Below are positions 12,245-21,739 of a DNA stretch of 64,000 nucleotides, one piece after another; position 1 is the first letter of the stretch, and each line of letters starts with the position of its first letter. The notes beneath the pieces are model-generated. The model did no database searches. It was not told where the DNA came from and saw only the letters and a program-made list of their open reading frames with translations. Made by a program: the position numbers and the translations under genes. The stretch is from Platycnemis pennipes (Eukaryota > Arthropoda > Insecta > Odonata > Platycnemididae). The DNA is taken from contig OW121846.1 of NCBI GenBank assembly GCA_933228895.1, positions 77,202,064-77,266,063 on the forward strand, in the 5' to 3' direction.

Positions 12245-12566
12245 CACGTTTGAATATTTCTCTTTGTGATTAGGCGCGGAAAAAGATCATTGTGAGTTTT
12301 TTTTGGGGATTCTTATCACAAATTCAGCATGCGTGCATTTGCGGGGTTTTGGAGGAAGTTTTTGTGGTGGCGTGTTTGAATGTTCGCTTGCAATTTGGCA
12401 CAGAAGAATGCGCGCGGTAAGGTTTTCGAGGATTCTTATCCTAAATTCTCATACGTATGTTTGCACGGACGTGATTTCTGTGGCCTTTCAAGGGAAGCAA
12501 CGGATTTGGACCCGAGGTCATGCGCGGAAAGTGGCCCACTGTCCCACCTCAGCATCCGTTGAGATT
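12245..12566 (+). repeat. Unclassified interspersed repeat Y, copy 1, with internal 123-bp duplication
   Basis: Two tandem units with period ~123 (GTTTGAATATTTCTCTTTG... at 12250 and GTTTGAATGTTCGCTTGC... at 12373) share GGATTCTTATC, AAATTC and GCATGCGTGCATTTGC/ATACGTATGTTTGC. The right part (12478-12566) with GGACCCGAGGTCATGCGC matches copy 2 at 41658. The 150-codon frame across it is not supported as a gene. Confidence 0.55.
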
Positions 12567-13016
12567 CTCAGCCAAGGGAACCTGAGGTTAAGTGCTTCCG
12601 TCGATGGAGTTCATCTTCGCCAAACGTTGCGGTGGATTTATACCCGTGGGAGACTGAGAAATGAAGAAACTTCTGGAACTTCTCAGCTTGAGATTCCTAA
12701 TAAGGAGAAACGAAGCAAACATTTTTATGGGAGCAATAGCGTGGAATTGAGATGAACTGATCGAAGTTATTGAATTGAAAATATTACTAAACTATATTTA
12801 AAGTTCACGAAAGTGCTGTCCAACCCCTCAAGGTTGCATAAGTTAACCTCTTTCTCCATAGTCATTTCATCTCATATCGTAGATCTGGATCATTGGCGAA
12901 TAAATTATTTAGAACAAGATATCCGTCACCTTTCACGCCTAAGTTTTGCGAGAAACATTCGCAGAAAGACCAGAAGTGTATTTAAGCTGATCACTATACC
13001 AAGAGCGTATCTTCTT

Positions 13017-13216
13017 CCAGTTAGTTAGTTATTCAGGGGAGGCGACCGACAGCTGAGGTCATTTGCGCCGTATAGGATAGGTGGGTAATGGTAGGAGTGT
13101 TCAGGGAACGGAGCAAAGGTGGAGAAAAACCCGGCGTCGGCATTAGCCTACTTTAAACGACAGGCGCTAAGGGGACCACGGCTTAACGTCTCATCCGACG
13201 GAAGGAGTACTGAACC
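13017..13216 (-). mobile_element. SINE-A, 5'-truncated copy with intact 3' end
   Basis: It keeps the 3' half: TTCAGTACTCCTTCCGTCGG, GAGACGTTAAGCCGTGG, GGCTAATGCCGACGCCGGGT, GACCTCAGCTGTCGGTCGCC and an AACTAACTAACT tail. The tRNA head is absent. Confidence 0.88.
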
Positions 13217-14157
13217 TGAACGACAATGTCCCAGCTTAAAAATCCATTGCGGGCTTGATTATAGTTGAATAATTATTCTTTTTTCTGTACCGTAATTTTC
13301 TAGCATAAAGGATGTTAGTAAATTAATAAAAATATTCCGGTATTTTCTTTATTTACTTTTGGTGATTATGCGTGTGCTCTCGGTTGATTTTTCATTGGGA
13401 CATAGACTTTGCGTCTTATCATAACTTTGGTGATCGTGCGTCAATTTACATAGATTTTAAGCCTGTAAATATAGTTCAATGTTATTCAACAATCGTTAAG
13501 GGCGACGCAACAATATTCTGGGAGCATAACTTGTACTCCCACTATGATTAAAACTTATTATCCGTGGGTGGAAGCGCGAACCTCAAAAACGTCTTGTCTT
13601 TGTCTGCTTGATCTCAACGTCTCATTGTTATATCACCTTTCTTTCGTTCGATCTACCCCTTAACATTATAATGTGATTTGTGATTTAAATATTGATTCAA
13701 ATAGTAATCATTCATTTGAGAATAGTTAAACTTTTGTCGGATTAGGATCCCATCTGCCACACACATTTCGTACTAATATATTTTTAAGTGTAAAAGAGGA
13801 ACACTGGCATAATCAGCCAATTTTGACAATTACTCTGGTGTCCAATAATAAATATATTCAGCAGTTGGTGCAATATGGCCTGAATATAATAAGAACATTG
13901 TGGAAATCGAGTAATTAGTTAATCACATCATTTCTCCCTAATGGCCGAATACAATCCTAATTATTTCCGTGAGGTTCTTCGCGATCCTTCCATCATGATA
14001 CGGTTGAAACCAAAACTAAAATGTCAAAGTAATCCCTCTTGCAAATTTAAGTTCCCTCCAATGTGTCTTGCCCTGAGCAATTAACTTCACCATATGAGGA
14101 ATAGGCTGAGTAAATTCTTCTCGAGTTTTCATCCGGGTTAGACTCTGCATCTCCGCC
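13217..14157. other. Unassigned AT-rich DNA
   Basis: I see no gene or clear repeat. Short CTTTGGTGAT(T/C)(A/G)TGCGT motifs occur twice around 13360-13440. Confidence 0.5.
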
Positions 14158-14252
14158 GACGTTTCAACTACCGACTCGCCCATCGTCTTCAGGGTAAGAG
14201 AGGTAAGATTCATTGCCCTGAACGCGATGGGTGAGTCGGTCATCGAAACGTC
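14158..14252. repeat. 37-bp imperfect inverted repeat with CTGAAGA...GAAAC motif
   Basis: The arms 14158-14194 and 14216-14252 are complementary at about 32 of 37 positions around a 21-base loop. Each arm, read outward from the loop, goes CCCTGAA, CGATGGG, GAGTCGGT, then GAAACGTC. The CUGAnGA...GAAAC spacing recalls hammerhead-type cores in retroelements, but the stem II helix is not convincing. Confidence 0.75.
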
Positions 14253-14640
14253 TCACAGTGGGCTGAAATCGAAAAAAGCTGGCCAAATTTCAAAAAGTGA
14301 TTTTTTTCAAGCAAGGAAACTGAAACTTTGCATTAATATTCTCAAAAGACCTGTGCATACGATGATGTGACGCATTTTCCTTTGTAATCAACAATTTTCA
14401 TGAAGTCAAAGTTGCATAAATTTCGCAAAAATGGTCTACACTCAATTTTCTCACGAAATCTTCAAAATCAAACCCTTGCTGAAACTTTGTGGGTAAAGAA
14501 TCGGAATAAAAAGTGATGCAATTAGTTGAAACAGTTTTTCATGTTTGTTTTTATGTAGTGCAGTTACATTTTTGTAATTATTCACCAAAGATATTAAACA
14601 AAATGGCGGACCCTCATCTTTGGTCATTTTTTATGTATGT
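14253..14640 (+). other. Repeat-like AT-rich segment with CACAGTG edge
   Basis: Directly after the inverted repeat the sequence starts CACAGTGGGCTGAAATCG and continues with GGCCAAATTTC and blocks of short A/T runs to AAAATGGCGGACC. The edge resembles a transposon terminus with a Transib-like CACWRTG start, but the opposite end was not found. Confidence 0.25.
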
Positions 14641-14999
14641 AGATAAAAAGTTGATTGTATCGCTGAGCATCACGAAGTAACTTATGTGGGGAAACTACAA
14701 AGCTTCCATAGTGTGAATCCGATGAGTTATGCTGCGACCGTTTGCGACGCCGAATTTCACATTAGTTTTTCGATCGCACGGTCGAGTCTGGTCCAACCCG
14801 CCTGCAACCCACCTAATGGGCTGCAAGTTTGTGGAATGGATAGTAGCCGCATCCACTCCGCTTTGGAGATTTTCGAGATAAAAGCATTTAAAAGAGCCTC
14901 CATGTATTACATTTTGGAGAAATAGTGGAAAACATTACGCATTTTATGAAAGGGGTAACGATATATATTTTACTATTATCATTTTTTTATCATAAAGTG

Positions 15000-15652
15000 A
15001 CTTCCACCTCCGAGTCTCCGGTTAGCATCAGGCTTCGTTGCCATCATATTGGCCAGAGACTGGAGAGGGGTCGCGCCTACGGGTAGCAACGTTCGGCGGA
15101 GAGGTGGCTACCCTGCATTAGGGTCATGTGCACGAAGCAGGCGGAGGGACCCGAGAAGGACAGTCTTCTGCATTGCTCTAGCAAGTGCATCCGCTCGCGC
15201 TATGCATGCTGGGATGCACTTCAAATTCTCAATCAGTGAGCTCTTGTCGCCAATAAGTACACCCACGATGAAAACTACCAGTTTCACTGAGTAGCCCGCG
15301 TACATTTGCTGGAGTTCGCACAGCAGATCTTGATGTTTGGTTCTTTTTTCTATCTCCTTAGCTACCGTGTTCGTTTCAGCCGGTGCCGAAAACTCGATCA
15401 CGAACATGGCATGCGAGAAATTGTCGAGGAGAACGATATCAGGCTTCGTCGCCGTCAATTGCCTGGTGGTGGGGAAGGAATAATTCCACCAGATCTTATA
15501 CTTACCGTTATCCACGACGGACTCGATGACTTCAGGGGCGTAAGGCAGCACCGGATTCGCGACTATGCCGTAATGGTGTCTGAGGTGGTAATACATCACC
15601 CGCAGAGCTGAGTTGTGCAGGTTTATTTATGCGTTCTTCGCATAAAAGCTGC
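15000..15652 (-). pseudogene. R2/R4/NeSL-type LINE, restriction-like endonuclease end
   Basis: The minus-strand ORF 15599-15108 (163 residues) is the C-terminal domain of a LINE with a restriction-like rather than APE-type endonuclease. TKPDIVLLDN at about residues 51-60 and FVIEF at 66-70 form the PD...E part of a PD-(D/E)xK active site. A lysine/glutamate-rich helix KEIEKRTKHQDL (81-92), LVVFIVGVLIGD and a MQKTVLLGSLRLLRAH ending follow, all typical of R2/R4/NeSL-clade elements. Just upstream is LHNSALRVMYYHLRHHYG, equivalent to the family's RHN motif, preceded by an in-frame TAA. The C-terminal ORF has a genuine TAG at 15108-15110, and the 3' UTR runs to about 15000. A 300-bp hAT element interrupts the zinc-knuckle region at 15661. 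Confidence 0.75.
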
Positions 15653-15660
15653 AGCCGGAG

Positions 15661-15960
15661 CAGGGGCGTCGGAACTATTTTCCCTGGCAGGGGCCAACCT
15701 TGAAAAGGGTCCGGCTCTTAAGAAAAGGGCCCGGCTCCTATGCAAAGGGCCCGCATTGTTTGCGGATAGGAGAGGGTAGAGAATAGAATTCCGCTAAAAG
15801 TGCACATGAAGATGGTAGAATATGCATCATAAGGGATAAGGCAAGCTGGAAACAAGTGAAATTTATTTTTTATTAATGAAGACTCATTTCTCAAGGGCCC
15901 GGGGCAAATTCTGGGGAGGGGGGCCGAATGCCCCCCGGCCCCCCCCTTCCGACGCCGCTG
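15661..15960. mobile_element. Non-autonomous hAT element, 300 bp, with 8-bp TSD
   Basis: Terminal inverted repeats are CAGGGGCGTCGGAA at 15661 and TTCCGACGCCGCTG ending at 15960 (13 of 14 pairs). They are flanked by identical AGCCGGAG octamers at 15653-15660 and 15961-15968. CAG...CTG termini with an 8-bp duplication are diagnostic of hAT transposons. Both subterminal regions are rich in GGGCCCGG motifs and resemble those of the 2214-5072 element. No coding capacity is present. Confidence 0.93.
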
Positions 15961-15968
15961 AGCCGGAG

Positions 15969-16028
15969 AGTAGATGACCTAAAGTCTCCGGCTGGCCTCG
16001 GCACGCTCAGCATCTCGTGTCCGTCAAT
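15969..16028 (-). pseudogene. R2/R4/NeSL-type LINE, zinc-knuckle segment beyond the hAT insertion
   Basis: On the minus strand this piece encodes TRC, a TGA stop, then ACRGQPETLGHLL, and it is in frame with SGCSFYAKNA on the far side of the hAT insertion. Together they give the C-x2-C...H-x4-C knuckle with ETLGHLL that precedes the restriction-like endonuclease in this LINE group. Homology ends near 16028, so the element is strongly 5'-truncated. Confidence 0.65.
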
Positions 16029-16144
16029 TAATAGTATAATATTATTACTATTTATTACTGAAAGAGGAAAACGAATGCGTTCCTGTGGTCAATTTAAGTT
16101 TTGTTTTGTGGAATAGTGACCAGAGTGGAATTGGAGGACCTATA

Positions 16145-16463
16145 TTAGTTAGTTACTCGGGAGGCGACCGACAGCTGAGGTCAATTGCGCCATTTAGGAT
16201 AGATGGGTAATTGGGTAATGGTAGGAGTTTTCTGGGAACGGATGAAGGGTGGAGAAAAACCCGGCGTCGGCATTAGCCTTCTATTAACGACATGCGCCAA
16301 GGGGACCAGTGCTTAACGTCCCATCCAACGGACGGAGTATTGAACCCAAAATACCGTCCACTAGGCACCCAGGTTTGCCACTGAAAAATACGCCACTGAC
16401 GGGAATCGAAACCGGGTATTCGGGATGGGAGTCCAGTACTCTAGCCTCCACACCAATCCAATG
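16145..16463 (-). mobile_element. SINE-A, full-length copy
   Basis: The minus strand has the head TTGGTGTGGAGGCTAGAGTA, B-box-like GGTTTCGATTCCC, the CTCCGTCCGTTGGATGGGAC core, GACCTCAGCTGTCGGTCGCC and an AACTAACTAAT tail at 16145. It is a good reference copy in this orientation. Confidence 0.9.
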
Positions 16464-17316
16464 CTGCCAAATGCTACCCAATGGAGTTAAAATGTGTCAT
16501 AATACAGGCTTAATATATAGCGTCCAATCAACTTTCATTTTTTTCATTTTATTTTTATCTAGTATTCAGCTTTAATCGAAAACTTGAATGTAACCTTGAC
16601 TACCATTTCGAAAGTTCTCCTCCTCCGGTTGCCGATTATTTTTTTAATCTCATCCTATTTTCTAGTTTCGATTAATATGCGTACCGTAAATTTTGTCTGC
16701 CTCAGGCTGTTGCTTGGGTTTTATCATTGGTGAAATCAGTCATATCGACTGGAATTAGAGAATGGGACGTGAAAAACTTGTTCCAGATATTTCTTCGGTA
16801 CCTTCACGAAAGAAAGGAGAATGAAAGAGGGATAAAAAATACACGTATCTCGTTTCAAAATATACCTCTTTCTTCATGTAATCGTCCTTGGGAAGGGATT
16901 CCCCACACTAATTTAATTTATTTTCTTCGAATTTGAAGGAAATTACAAAACCTCAATAATACGATTAAGTTATCAGTACTAGAATGTTATTTAGTGCATT
17001 GGTCATTATATTGCGGACATTAGTGTCATAAATCCATATTAATATTGGAATTAGCTTTTCACGACAGTTTTTAATAGAGTGACTAGTATGTCGGATTTAA
17101 AGTTAATTAGCTCGTACAAGGACCATGTTCTTGGGAAGTAGCATAAAATATCAAAACCAGCAGGTTACTTTCTTGGTGGCGTCAAAAGTTGTAACAAATA
17201 CGCATTTTATGCATTTTTATTTTATATAATTGAAAATTAAAGTAATAAAAATGATAATATATCTTCTCCAATTGATTTAGAAGGTTTGTAATGGAGTCAA
17301 TGTGGTGAAATACATT
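16464..17316. other. Unassigned AT-rich DNA
   Basis: No gene, tRNA or repeat family was recognised between the SINE and MITE copy 1. Confidence 0.5.
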
Positions 17317-17318
17317 TA

Positions 17319-17847
17319 ATGGGGGCGTTTACTCGGTACCGAAATGGCTGTTTTATACACGAAATCGTTAGATGGAAACGGAAAATGAATTTTAGTGAAA
17401 AAATCATTCTTATAACCAGAGCCATTCACTCAAATCAAGTAATTAAATAAGCAAAATGTGACGCTCACCGAACGAGCTGTGTTGAGGATTACTACGTCAC
17501 CTACCGTCCCGTCCCTGACTGTGTTGAGGAAGAACGGGAAAGAAGCGAAGGTGTGGAGGGAAGGTCTGCCTGAAGAGATACTGTGGCAACCACTTCCATT
17601 GGCAGAGTCAGCTTTGTGTCCCCCATTGTGATAAGGCGAAGGAGCTTCGCGGTCTCAGTTGTGATTGGACGAAGTGGATGACGTACGAGTCTTTAGCACG
17701 CCCACTTTTGCGAAATGGTTAAAAACATCAGTTTTTCTCCCCTTATAACTCTTTAACTAATTGACGGACCGAAGAAATGGAAAATAGGGTCTTTTTATTT
17801 CACTAAATCCAGATTCGGCATTAAAAAAATATGGTAAACGACCCCAT
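17319..17847 (+). mobile_element. 530-bp MITE, copy 1
   Basis: The ends ATGGGGGCGTTTAC and GTAAACGACCCCAT form inverted repeats with one mismatch, flanked by TA on both sides (17317-17318, 17848-17849). The whole length matches the copy at 42327-42863 at roughly 75-80% by eye, in the same orientation, including GTGATTGGACGAAGT and GGTTAAAAACATCAGTTTTT. A 2-bp TA duplication fits Tc1/mariner-like MITEs, but TWA duplication by a Harbinger-type element cannot be excluded. It is non-coding. Confidence 0.82.
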
Positions 17848-17869
17848 TACGTACGTAGGCCGACATCCG

Positions 17870-18836
17870 CTCGCTGATGATGATTGGTGCTCCTTCAGTT
17901 CATGAGAGTGGGTGACATGGCCTCTCTCTCGCAGGATTCGTTAAATATTATCTAGCTCACCATTCGCCACATGCTTTCCGGCAATGAAAATGGTGATTAC
18001 GTTGAACGGTGTGCCAGCATCGGGTCGGAAGCGAGAGGCGTGCACCACACACAATTGATGGCAGGCTAGGTGATCGGAAAATGAGGACGACCAGCCATGC
18101 TCGATGGAGGAACGTTTGAAATCCCTACGAGGCGAAGAGATGTTCGGGATTTGAAGATGCGATAGAATCTGTTAAGGGGTCAATAAGCCAAGAGGCGCTG
18201 CCTTGGCGCCTAGCCATTCTGCTCTACCTTATTTATCGATCGTCGAGGGGAGGAATCAGTTTTCCGCTGTTCGAGCCCGCAGCCGCGGCACGAAAGCTGC
18301 AGAATCTATACGACCTCCTTCCCTCGGCCCTCCAAATGGCCTCTTAACATTCACCCAAGCTGGTGGGCCGCTCACCCACTCCTCCCTCCCCTCACCCCGC
18401 CTCTGACCTCGCTCCAAACTTGAGTCCGCGGTGGGGTGACTCCCAGTCCCCTTCTTCCATTAGCGGGCGAGCAATGTGCCCATCGTCCGCCTGCATGAGG
18501 AGCCCAACGCCCGCCCGCCCCCCTCATCCTCGGCGTCGTTTTCTCCGGCTAAGAAATGAAAGAGCAGCCTCAAGGTGGGTCATGCGGCCGACATACAAGC
18601 CTCCCACCGCCCGAATCGAAATGAGTCCTGAAAGCGATGAAAGCGTCCCTGAAGGCGATCCCGTGGAGTCCACCGGTATACGTGTACCATCGAGCCCATT
18701 GGCAGCAGAGCGGAATAGGGTGACGGATAGTAGGAAGCTACGTGAGAACAATTTGGTTGCGCTCTTGCTCCGGGAGAAGAGCAACGTACACGAACGACTT
18801 CGTAGGAGCAGTTTCTACATTAGTGATGGTAGGAAA
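17870..18836 (+). other. CpG- and GC-rich unique segment with open frames
   Basis: No repeat family is recognised here. CG dinucleotides are frequent, and the plus strand is open for 180 codons (18363-18905), although the last part is SINE. The segment 18600-18830 encodes a charged stretch (ESDESVPEGDPVEST, RKLRENNLVALLLREKSN) that could be exonic, and the opposite strand is also open for 86 codons. CTCTCTCTCGCAG at about 17930 resembles a splice acceptor. This could be part of a host gene or promoter, or an unrecognised element. Confidence 0.25.
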
Positions 18837-19080
18837 CCGGCTTGGTGCTGTGGTTTGAGTACTGGCCTCTCACGGGAAGAATCCGGGTTCGAATCCCGGC
18901 AGTGAAAGCTATGGTGAACCGGCACCTACTAGTGTCTTGTGGAGAACATTCGGGTTCAGTACTCCGTCCGTCGAATGGGACGTTAATCCGTGGTCCCCTT
19001 GGCGCACTTTTGCTAAGAGCAGGCTATTGCCGACGCTGGGTTTTCCTCCATTCTTCCTTCTCTCCCTTCCATTCCCATCC
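18837..19080 (+). mobile_element. SINE-A with well-preserved tRNA-like head
   Basis: The head GGCTTGGTGCTGTGGTTTGA leads to B box GGTTCGAATCC at about 18887-18897 and CCGGCAGTG. The body has GTTCAGTACTCCGTCCGTCG, ATGGGACGTTAATCCGTGG and GCCGACGCTGGGTTT, and breaks off in a C/T-rich stretch near 19080. The A and B boxes are the internal Pol III promoter of such elements. Confidence 0.9.
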
Positions 19081-19118
19081 CTGTGCCTTTCCTCCCGGTC
19101 TGAAGCGCCTATTAGGAT

Positions 19119-19646
19119 GGATACAGACTTGAAAACACATATGAGGCAGTGCTGCGTATAACTATGAATGTTCTCCTTAGCGATGCTAAAATGCACTTTT
19201 TTCATTTAATCATCGTCCCCCGCAAATGCCTCTTTAAAAATCGTTAAAAATTGCAGTTATCATAAACTTTAAGGTATAAAAATAAATCTAAACAAATTTG
19301 AGCCCCCAATTTAATAGCTACGCTTCAGGCTAGATTGAGTTGAACCATGGCGGTCTTAATTGAGGAGACTTGACTGTCTTAGAAGTTTTCCGCATCAGGT
19401 ACGATCCATGGTGTACCCAGGATGAAGACATTAGGGATTATAAGCACGTCAAAAGGTGTCACAATAATGAGGTCGCCGTCGACACTGCACTTCGAAAATT
19501 CTAAGCTACCTGCAATTTTTAACGAGTATTAAACAAGCATTTGCCAGGTGACGATGGTTAGATGAAAGCAGTACATTTAGGCATCGGTTAGGAGAACATT
19601 CACAGTTATATGCAGCAATGTCTCATATGTGTTTTCAAATCTGCAT
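19119..19646. mobile_element. Foldback/MITE-like element with ~138-bp inverted arms
   Basis: The left arm 19119-19256 and right arm 19510-19646 are reverse complements at about 80% along their whole length, sharing AACACATATGAGGCA/TGCCTCATATGTGTT, GTTCTCCTTAG/CTAAGGAGAAC-like blocks and GTTAAAAATTGCAG/CTGCAATTTTTAAC. The 253-base centre is AT-rich and non-coding. It follows directly after a plus-strand SINE. Confidence 0.8.
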
Positions 19647-20125
19647 CTTGGAAGAGTTACTTTTGTTTTCGCTGACTTGCTTTTGACTAAAGTATTGATT
19701 TTGACTAGCGTAGATAAAATCAGTGGTCAAAATGGATGAAACTACTCGTAAAGGTATCTATTTTTAGAAATGTGTTATGACATTCTTCTGAACCTGAAAA
19801 CGGTTCTTCGATTTTTTTGTATTTAACGTCATACGAAATATTAAGCGCTAAAAGCTCCATAAAAATTTGCACCTAGAGCAGCTTTGAAAATTACGGAATG
19901 TGTTTTCCGATTGTTAGTTTTTTATGCGGTTTACATGGGAGTTGAGAGAACTCTTTGTAGTTTCCTGATTTGATAGTTTGTCTGAAATTTAATTCTCTAT
20001 CTCTAGTGAACTTAAATAGTTGTAGTGAATTATAAGAGACATTATATTTATTTTCTAATAGTAGTGATAGGGATTCGGGTAAGGCTAGTGACTTAATCAA
20101 TCATTTGTGGTATTTGAGGTAGTTG

Positions 20126-20378
20126 GTAATTGGGTATGGATGAGAACTTTTAAGGCGCGGAGGAAGGGTGGAGAGATATCCAAAATTGGTGCTAACCTGC
20201 TCTAAACGAAAGACTTAAACGTCCCATCCAACGCGTTGCAACGTTGCAACGTGCTAAAGTCGAAGTTTTCTCTACACCTTAAGCTAATACCGGTGTACCA
20301 ATGAAAATATTTTCCACTGCCAGGGGCTTCACTTGAGCCTTCGACAAGCAATTAGTCTGGCCACCTAACCAACCTGAT
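20126..20378 (-). mobile_element. SINE-A, diverged copy
   Basis: The body is recognisable by GGTTGGTTAGGTGGCCAGAC, GGCTCAAGTGAAGC in the B-box position, GTTGGATGGGACGTTTAAG and TCTCTCCACCCTTCCTCCGC. It contains an unusual perfect palindrome CGTTGCAACGTTGCAACG at 20234-20251. Confidence 0.75.
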
Positions 20379-21109
20379 ACCCTTATTACTCTATGTATTA
20401 TTACGTTTGAATGGTCTACATGAATTGTTACCGAATGTGTGGGAAATAGGGTCAGAGCCATCCATATGTGCCACTTTCAAACGCAGATACGTGTTCACCA
20501 TCACAAAGTTTTGGAGGGGTGATGAAATTTTGGATTAAAACCCCGAGGGTCAGATAGCGTCTCATCGGTGAGGTCAGGAGAGCATTGGGTCGCTGATAAT
20601 TCGATGGATCCACAAACGTTCTGTAATTCCAGGAGGAGGAAGTGTTGGAATATGCATGCCTTAAGTACTCTCAAGGTTTTATTTGGGACGTCATGAAAAA
20701 TTCCCTTGGTTCCCATTGAATTTCAAACATTCCTGAGAAAAATATTTATGTAAAATTTCTTTCGTCAAGTTTTAAAGATACAGTGAAAACGCGTGGAGAG
20801 TTGTAGTCGCTAATTTACTGTGCACGCGCCATGGAAATCTTTTGAGCAAGTGTGGAAATCCATTGACTATCATGGAATTCCATTGAAATTTGTCGTTGGG
20901 ATACCGCTGTATCGATTTGAGTAACCTCATGATGGTAAATATAAAAAATATATTTTATTGAGGCATAAAATTAAAGTCCAATTGCATAAAAATTACGAAA
21001 ATAATTTCGATGTATTGGCGGAAGGAAACATTTATTTTTTTATAAAACACATTTTATGTTAAATGGCAAAAAATCCACAAACATATTTCTAATATGAGTA
21101 TTGCCTCAC

Positions 21110-21420
21110 GAGTCCTTCTGAGCAATAACAGGCTCATCAGAAGGTGTTCTTTTTTAACTCTATAAAATACCATACTGTATCCGTATAGTGTGATATACAA
21201 GTAAATGCAATCAGTCTCTTTAGATCTTAGCAGATTATCTTTGATGTCACATTTCCAACAAATGCTTCTTTAGTTTTTTTTCTTCTTCTGTAAACGTTTT
21301 CAAACTATGTACGTCCTTTGGTAATTGGTTAAACATTTTAGGTATAGTCACTTTCATTCTATTTCCGCCACATTCATAAAAATACTTTGGAACTTCAAAT
21401 TTGTGCCACTTTCTTATAAG
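21110..21420 (-). pseudogene. LINE RT C-terminal tail (separate family)
   Basis: On the minus strand, 21420 to 21248 encodes LIRKWHKFEVPKYFYECGGN and RMKVTIPKMFNQLPKDVHSL, then KTFTEEEKKLKKHLLEM and a TGA stop. IPKMFNQLP...F...LKKHL is the usual ending of many jockey-superfamily and related reverse transcriptases. The following 3' UTR holds the hairpin-like CCTTCTGATGAG...CTCAGAAGG at 21116-21150. Upstream frames are closed by stops beyond about 21480. This piece is unrelated to, and on the opposite strand from, the intact LINE that begins 320 bases away. Confidence 0.65.
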
Positions 21421-21739
21421 TAAATAAAATAAGTACTTAGTAATTTTACAAAAAAATAGTAAATAGTGTGGAAAAATAAATCAAAACATTTGATTTATTT
21501 ATCAACATGGGCATCTTCCACAAAGTAATTTCGCCGACGATTGATTTAATCAAATAGTTTCCAGAGACATATTTTGAGTCATAAATTACGTACTCGTGGA
21601 GAGAGACAAATAGTAGCAGACTCGGCGACACTCGAGGAAAACAAATTTGATAGAAAGTTAATTTGCTTACAAAGGATTAGTCGTTATTATTATGGGGTGA
21701 TATCAGGAGTAGACACCGAAATATAATAAAATGAATTGT

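Noticed and set aside
12303..12755. 150-codon plus-strand frame
   Set aside because: It runs through interspersed repeat Y, including its tandem duplication, with no domain and no conservation with copy 2, where the frame is not maintained.
14158..14252. Functional hammerhead ribozyme
   Set aside because: The CTGAAGA and GAAAC boxes are present on one strand, but no convincing stem II joins them. It is reported only as a tentative motif.
18363..18905. 180-codon plus-strand frame as a complete gene
   Set aside because: The last part is SINE-A sequence and the first part is proline/serine-rich translation of GC-rich DNA. I keep only a low-confidence note that part could be exonic.
18837..18905. 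Functional tRNA gene
   Set aside because: The B box is good, but the acceptor and anticodon stems do not fold and the segment continues into a SINE body. The same applies to the other tRNA-like pieces.
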